Notes under the pieces: model-generated | Database searches by the model: none | Told to the model about the DNA's origin: nothing | Seen by the model: the letters and a program-made list of their open reading frames with translations, nothing else | Program-made: the position numbers and the translations under genes | Shown here: positions 31,385 to 35,585 of the stretch, piece after piece | Layout of the letters: each line of letters starts with the position of its first letter | Position numbering within the stretch: position 1 is the stretch's first letter | Assembly (NCBI GenBank): GCA_035516175.1 | Contig: DATJAO010000058.1 | Location: 1-35,585 of the forward strand | DNA length: 35,585 bases | Source: DASPSR01 sp035516175 | GTDB lineage: Bacteria; Nitrospirota; UBA9217 | Direction: 5' to 3'

Positions 31385-32842
31385 ATGGACAGAAAAATAA
31401 ATAAAATCTTGATCGCGAACAGAGGGGTCCCCGCGGTCAGGGTCATGCACACCTGCAGGGACCGGAAGATCCCGACAGTTGCGGTTTACAGCGACCCTGA
31501 CCGTCTTGCCCACCATGTGTTCATGGCCGACGAAGCCATCTACATCGGCGCCGCGCCGCCGGCGGAGTCCTATCTCAACATGGACAAGATGATCCGGGCT
31601 GCCATCGAGAGCAAGTCTGATGCGATCCATCCGGGCTGGGGGTTCCTTGCGGAAAACGCGGACTTTGCCCAAAAGGTGATCGATGCGGGCCTCACCTGGG
31701 TCGGTCCTTCTCCCCATGTCATCAGCCTGTTGGGAGACAAGATCGAGGCCAAGGCACTGGCAAAGAAGGCCAATGTGCCAACCATTCCTGGCATAGATGC
31801 GATTAACGACACCGAGCAGATCAAGACTTGGATGAAGAAGGACGATGTGGCCTATCCTATCATGATCAAGGCCGCAGCAGGCGGCGGCGGCAAGGGCATG
31901 GTCAAGGCCGAGAACGACGAGCAGCTGCCACAGGCCCTAGCCCGTGCCCGCTCCGAGGCTAAGAAATCATTCGGCGACGATACAATCCTTGTCGAGAAGT
32001 ACATCGAGCGGGGCAGGCATATCGAAGTCCAGATCGTGGCAGACGCCCATGGAAATGTCGTCCACCTGTACGAACGTGAATGCACGCTCCAACGCAGAAA
32101 CCAGAAGATCATCGAGGAGGCTCCGTCGCCCAGTCTCGATGAGAACCTGCGGAATGAGATCTGCTTCACCGCAACGCGGTTGATGCGGGAGATTGGCTAC
32201 ACTACGGCCGGCACTGTCGAGTACATTTTCGATTCCGCAACGAGGAAGTTCTATTTCCTCGAAGTAAACACCCGCCTCCAGGTCGAGCACGGTATCACGG
32301 AGCTCATCACCGGCCTGGACATCGTCGGTATCATGATCGACGTTGCCCTGGGCAAGAAGCTTCCCTTCAAACAGTCCGCCATACGGCCGAACCGGTGGGC
32401 GCTTGAGGTCCGGTTGAACGCCGAGGACCCGAAGAACTTCAGCCCCTCCTTCGGCCCGATCACCCGGCTTCTGGTCCCGATGGGACCGAACGTGCGCGTG
32501 GCCTCAGGTGTGTACGAGGGCGGAGACATTCCCGCATACTACGATTCTCTGTTCATGCTGCTCATGACTGCCGGCGCTGACCGGAAGGACGCCATCAAGG
32601 TCATGGACCGCTGTCTCGGCAGGAACCTGAGGGTCGAAGGGGTGAAGACGCTGCAGCCGCTGCTACTCTCCATCATTCGGCACCCTTCTTTCATATCGGG
32701 GGAATTCTCAACACGATTCATCGAAGAGCATATGGACGAGCTTATCTCCATGTTTAGTGAAAAGAACAGCGAGGATGAGGTGCTCAAGATCGCACGATAT
32801 GTGGCGGAGATATCGGCGCTCGGCCCCCAGAAATGGATGTGA
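31385..32842 (+). CDS. pycA: Biotin carboxylase subunit of a two-subunit pyruvate (or 2-oxoacid) carboxylase
   Basis: 485 residues. N-terminal ILIANRGVPAVRVMHTC; the ATP-grasp domain has the glycine-rich loop KAAAGGGGKGM, EKYIERGRHIEVQIVAD, and the catalytic EVNTRLQVEHGITE (usually HPVTE; here G replaces P). The C-terminal biotin carboxylase domain includes ALEVRLNAEDP and PYYDSL-like AYYDSL. It carboxylates the biotin on PycB with bicarbonate and ATP. Length and the GVPAVR variant fit the PycA/CfiB type more than AccC. GGGGA lies 7 bases before the ATG. The gene overlaps pycB, giving a coupled pair. Expression probably depends on read-through of the terminator at 31301-31362. Confidence 0.88.
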   Translation: MDRKINKILIANRGVPAVRVMHTCRDRKIPTVAVYSDPDRLAHHVFMADEAIYIGAAPPAESYLNMDKMIRAAIESKSDAIHPGWGFLAENADFAQKVIDAGLTWVGPSPHVISLLGDKIEAKALAKKANVPTIPGIDAINDTEQIKTWMKKDDVAYPIMIKAAAGGGGKGMVKAENDEQLPQALARARSEAKKSFGDDTILVEKYIERGRHIEVQIVADAHGNVVHLYERECTLQRRNQKIIEEAPSPSLDENLRNEICFTATRLMREIGYTTAGTVEYIFDSATRKFYFLEVNTRLQVEHGITELITGLDIVGIMIDVALGKKLPFKQSAIRPNRWALEVRLNAEDPKNFSPSFGPITRLLVPMGPNVRVASGVYEGGDIPAYYDSLFMLLMTAGADRKDAIKVMDRCLGRNLRVEGVKTLQPLLLSIIRHPSFISGEFSTRFIEEHMDELISMFSEKNSEDEVLKIARYVAEISALGPQKWM

Positions 32843-32853
32843 GGTACGGACGG

Positions 32854-34929
32854 ATGGCAGAGGACAGAAGACAGAAGACAAATTCAATAGATTCTGATAC
32901 GGGCTTGCGGAGCCGGGGCGGCATCTTGGTGCGTCCCGGGATGACGCCGAAAGAGATCGTCAAGACAATCCGCGCACTTTCCGGTGTTTGCCTCACCTCA
33001 GTGGGAATGCGGGATGCGGGACAATCGGATTTTAAAAATCGCCACCGTATCTATGACCTGAAGACCCTCGCCCCCTATTATAACAACATGGGGCTGTTTA
33101 GCGCTGAATGTCACGGCGGTGCACGGTGGCATGTGGGCATCATGAACAGAAGAGAAAGCCCGTTTGAAGAGACCGCTCTTCTTCGCGAACTCATGCCGAA
33201 CGTACTCCTCCAGACCCTCATACGGGAGACGAACCTCTGGGGCTACAGACCCTATCCGAAAAACGTCATTGAGCACGCCGTTACACAGGTTGATATAGAT
33301 GTCTGGAGATGTTTCTCATTCCTGAACGATGTAAGGAACATGCGCAGCGTCGCGGGAGTCGTCATGAAGAGAGGACGGCTTTTCGAGCCCACTATATCCT
33401 TTACGACCGCAAACTGGGCCACCAATGAGTATTATCTCAGGGTCATCAGGGACATTGTCGACCTGTGCTCAGGAATCGATGAGATCGTCCTGTGCGTGAA
33501 AGACATGGCCGGTGTCGGTGATGTGACCCGAATCGGCAACCTGATTGATGCGATCAAACAAGTCTATCCAGGGCTGGTGATCAACTATCATCGGCACATT
33601 ACTGACGGGCTTGCGATCCCGGCCCTGCTATCGGCAGCAAAGGCAGGCGCAAAGATATTCGATGTGGAAGAAGACTCCCTGGTCCGTTTCTATGGGCACT
33701 CGCCCATACTCGGCGTTCATGCGATCTTTGAAGAATCAGGGATCCCCGTGCATCTCAATCGGTCAGAGGCGGAGGACGCGGTCCGAAAGGCGCGTGAATG
33801 GATAGGTCATTATGAGTGGGCAGAGTCCCCGTTTAAAGGGCTCGACCACACCGTAACGCTCCACAAAATGCCTGGCGGAGCATTCCCCAGCTCCTTTGAA
33901 CAGGCACAAAGGGCGGAATTCCTTCACCTCATGCCTGCGATATTGAAGCTCATGTCCCTGTACAATAGAATCGTAAAATATTTTGATGTTACGCCGGGCT
34001 CCCAGATCACATGGGTCACCTGCAGCGGGATCATCAACCGTTACGCCAAGGAGCGCGGTGACGCAGGGGTAAAACACATTATCGAACTCATGTTAAAGTT
34101 TGTCGGGGAAAAGGCGCAGAACTTTGACGCAATGACGAACGAGGAGCAGGAAGAACTTCTTCTGCTCTTCAGAAATGCTCCTGGCGATTTTAGGAATCTA
34201 TTGCTCGGCAATTACGGAAAGCTCCCGGTCGGCTGGCCTGCGGAATGGGTATATCGTAGCACTTTCGGTGAAGAATGGGAGGCAAAGATCAAAGAACGGA
34301 AGGAACTTTCTCCTCTCGATTCGGTAGCGGACGACGACTTGAACAGATTAAGAAGGGAGCTTTCAGATAACCTCGCTAGGGCGGCGACAGAAGAAGAGTT
34401 TGTTTTATATCTTATGCATCCGAAAGATGCCCTGGAGTTCATTGCATTCAGAGATAAATACGGTGATGCACCGCTTGCCCTTCCAACCGACGTCTGGCGT
34501 GAAGGGCTTAAAAAGCCAGGAGACCGGGTGAATTTTGATCTCTGGGGCAAGCCCTATTCCCTGGAACTGGTATCGATCGGTGCAGAACATGAGGGCTCCA
34601 TCTATGTTGTGATGAGAGTGAACAATAAGACAAGAGTATATACAGTTGCAACTCCGAGAGCCAAGAAAGTTGAAGTAAGGATGGCAAAGGGCCCGAACGA
34701 TGTCGGCGCACCGATAAACGGCAATATATGGAGAATCGGTAATCCTGAAAGAGGGGTCATTAAGGTCGGTGATATTGTCCACAAGGGCGAAGAGATTGCC
34801 AACCTCGAGGCCATGAAGATGGAGAATGCAATTCTTGCTCCCTGTGACGGTCAGATTGCCGAGCTCTGTGTTAAGAACAATGATACTGTTCAGGAAGGCC
34901 AACTTCTTTTTGTCATTGAAAAGCAATAG
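32854..34929 (+). CDS. pycB: Carboxyltransferase/biotin-carrier subunit of a pyruvate (or 2-oxoacid) carboxylase
   Basis: 691 residues from ATG 32854, 9 bases after GAGG; ATG 32833 (698 residues) overlaps pycA by 10 bases and lacks a binding site. An N-terminal TIM-barrel carboxyltransferase is followed by a PYC/OADA helical domain (about 370-530) and a biotinyl domain whose acceptor lysine is K655 in EAMKMENA. Catalytic elements: GMRDAGQSD (usually RDxHQS; His is Gly here), LIRETNLWGYRPYP, the carboxylated lysine in CVKDMAG, the metal ligands in NYHRHI (normally HTHDT) and KMPGG. The divergence means the acceptor may not be pyruvate; 2-oxoglutarate carboxylase (CfiA) is an alternative. The first 25 residues are low-complexity and partly encoded by a 7-base repeat. 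Confidence 0.85.
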   Translation: MAEDRRQKTNSIDSDTGLRSRGGILVRPGMTPKEIVKTIRALSGVCLTSVGMRDAGQSDFKNRHRIYDLKTLAPYYNNMGLFSAECHGGARWHVGIMNRRESPFEETALLRELMPNVLLQTLIRETNLWGYRPYPKNVIEHAVTQVDIDVWRCFSFLNDVRNMRSVAGVVMKRGRLFEPTISFTTANWATNEYYLRVIRDIVDLCSGIDEIVLCVKDMAGVGDVTRIGNLIDAIKQVYPGLVINYHRHITDGLAIPALLSAAKAGAKIFDVEEDSLVRFYGHSPILGVHAIFEESGIPVHLNRSEAEDAVRKAREWIGHYEWAESPFKGLDHTVTLHKMPGGAFPSSFEQAQRAEFLHLMPAILKLMSLYNRIVKYFDVTPGSQITWVTCSGIINRYAKERGDAGVKHIIELMLKFVGEKAQNFDAMTNEEQEELLLLFRNAPGDFRNLLLGNYGKLPVGWPAEWVYRSTFGEEWEAKIKERKELSPLDSVADDDLNRLRRELSDNLARAATEEEFVLYLMHPKDALEFIAFRDKYGDAPLALPTDVWREGLKKPGDRVNFDLWGKPYSLELVSIGAEHEGSIYVVMRVNNKTRVYTVATPRAKKVEVRMAKGPNDVGAPINGNIWRIGNPERGVIKVGDIVHKGEEIANLEAMKMENAILAPCDGQIAELCVKNNDTVQEGQLLFVIEKQ
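32863..32883. repeat. Heptamer tandem repeat at the pycB start
   Basis: GACAGAA at 32863-32869 and 32870-32876, then a degenerate GACAAAT. It encodes part of the non-conserved N-terminal tail of PycB (EDRRQKTN). Confidence 0.6.
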
Positions 34930-35281
34930 GTCTTGATCTCGGGGTAAAAAAAGCAGAAGGAGCCCCAGCATATTTCTGAAGTAAGTTATTGAAGCTTTGA
35001 GACAAGGCTGGAGTCGAGTCGAACGGATGGAGAAATAATTAATCTGTTAAGGATATATCCAGGAAATTCCAAAAGAATTGCAAGAATTGCACGCCGCTTA
35101 TTCCCAGAATTTTCGTAAATCTCTCCTAGCAAGCTTAGCAAAATTATTGTGATTTGACTATCCTGATATCCGCAGTATATGCTGTAAAAAGCCGCACTTA
35201 CTCTCTCACGCTCTCACACATTATTTTTTGTCCTGCTCCCATGTGATTTGCCGCATACCGCAAATATACCGTTCCTCAGAC
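34930..35281. other. Gene-free stretch between pycB and the IS remnant
   Basis: No gene is supported. TTGACT (35154-35159) with TATATG (35176-35181) could be a weak plus-strand promoter, but nothing follows it. No terminator with a T tract is evident after pycB. Confidence 0.4.
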
Positions 35282-35433
35282 TATGGCCAACTATTCCACA
35301 AGGCCATAACGTCACTCGAACAGTGTTAGTGACGGTTCGCGTGCCGGGGTCTCACCGGCTCGGGCGGTATGGTCACAAGCCGTGACCTATCCCTGTCAGG
35401 GACAAGTGACGGCGAGGATCGGGAAGCTCCCGA
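35282..35433 (-). ncRNA. Candidate omega-RNA and right end of an IS200/IS605-type element
   Basis: Six consecutive perfect hairpins (plus-strand coordinates): TATGGCC/GGCCATA (35282-35308), CGTCACT/AGTGACG (35310-35334), GCCGG/CCGGC (35343-35359), GGTCAC/GTGACC (35371-35387), TCCCTG/CAGGGA (35390-35402) and TCGGGA/TCCCGA (35419-35433). They follow the TnpB fragment in its direction of transcription, where omega-RNA and the recombination end of such elements lie. The assignment is by position and structure, not by a family match. Confidence 0.4.
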
Positions 35434-35585
35434 CCGTCCGTGTGTGAAGTGTAATCCGCGCAGAGAGAGGTATTTCCCGGACAATGCATTCGGCAGTCTG
35501 AGCCGGAGAGCAATGCTGCCGTCTTCCGCTACGGTGGCAACACAGCCCTGGCAGCCGGCGGTCTCGTCTTTGGAGCCGATCACGA
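35326..35585 (-). pseudogene. tnpB: TnpB (IS200/IS605 OrfB) fragment, internally deleted and cut by the window edge
   Basis: The minus-strand frame enters from the right edge and runs to TAA at 35326. Its first part (VIGSKDETAGCQG, VATVAEDGSIALRLRLP, GKYLSLRGLHF) resembles the central beta region of TnpB proteins of the OrfB family, recognised from memory. After about residue 50 the similarity stops and a basic, Pro/Arg-rich tail follows, encoded by the hairpin array. The RuvC catalytic region that should come next is absent, so the element looks internally deleted, keeping an N-terminal piece and the 3' end. What lies to the right is unseen, so the N-terminal part may continue. Confidence 0.5.

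Noticed and set aside
32854..34929. Oxaloacetate decarboxylase alpha subunit
   Set aside because: No membrane beta or gamma subunit lies nearby, and the gene overlaps a biotin carboxylase gene, which decarboxylases do not need.
35282..35433. CRISPR array
   Set aside because: The repeats are six different inverted repeats, not identical direct repeats with unique spacers, and no cas gene is present.

Overview
The window reads as a chromosomal segment of a free-living Gram-negative bacterium, most likely in the Nitrospirota/Desulfobacterota range. This rests on the gene order valS-nadC-birA-coaX, a PATAN (DUF4388) response regulator at the head of a chemosensory cluster, an Aquifex-type aconitase and a two-subunit biotin-dependent carboxylase. 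I infer it from gene content; no marker gene in the window settles it. Promoters look housekeeping (sigma70-like), and several near-perfect -35/-10 pairs with 17-18 base spacers are visible.

Layout. 1-1600: end of a PilZ-like gene, a DksA/TraR zinc-finger regulator (minus strand), a possible 50-residue ORF and an Smr-domain protein. 1655-3051: NADP isocitrate dehydrogenase with its own promoter. 3126-12220: a chemosensory cluster (REC-PATAN regulator, CheY, CheW, methyl-accepting protein, hybrid CheA, two decayed cheW genes, and a REC protein with a repeated helical tail), closed by a strong terminator. It has the layout of a type IV pilus (Pil-Chp) or alternative-function pathway and contains no cheR or cheB. 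12256-18168: valS, nadC, birA, coaX. 18227-19687: a single-domain response regulator overlapping a galT-family gene. 19746-22981: aconitase (minus), bacterioferritin (plus) and a universal stress protein (minus), separated by clear terminators and promoters. 23080-26873: a large membrane histidine kinase with GAF and two PAS domains, and its NarL-type partner.

26874-31145 is looser: a small orphan ORF, ilvE whose promoter abuts its start codon, tRNA-Leu(GAG), a secreted NlpC/P60-DUF1460 protein whose first domain has lost its catalytic cysteine, and a comM relic made of both gene ends with the middle deleted. 31161-34929 holds a promoter, a structured leader with an intrinsic terminator, then pycA and pycB. 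The right edge carries a decayed TnpB fragment (minus) followed by six consecutive short perfect hairpins, which resembles the omega-RNA and right end of an IS200/IS605-type element.

The metabolic genes fit together: icd and acnA cover the citrate-to-2-oxoglutarate steps, pycAB feeds the cycle by biotin-dependent carboxylation, and birA loads biotin on the carrier domain of PycB. The points most worth a second look are the pycA leader RNA, the TnpB/omega-RNA candidate, the decayed cheW and comM genes, the mosaic valS, the pseudoenzyme domain, and a set of heptamer-period micro-repeats that mostly lie at gene boundaries.
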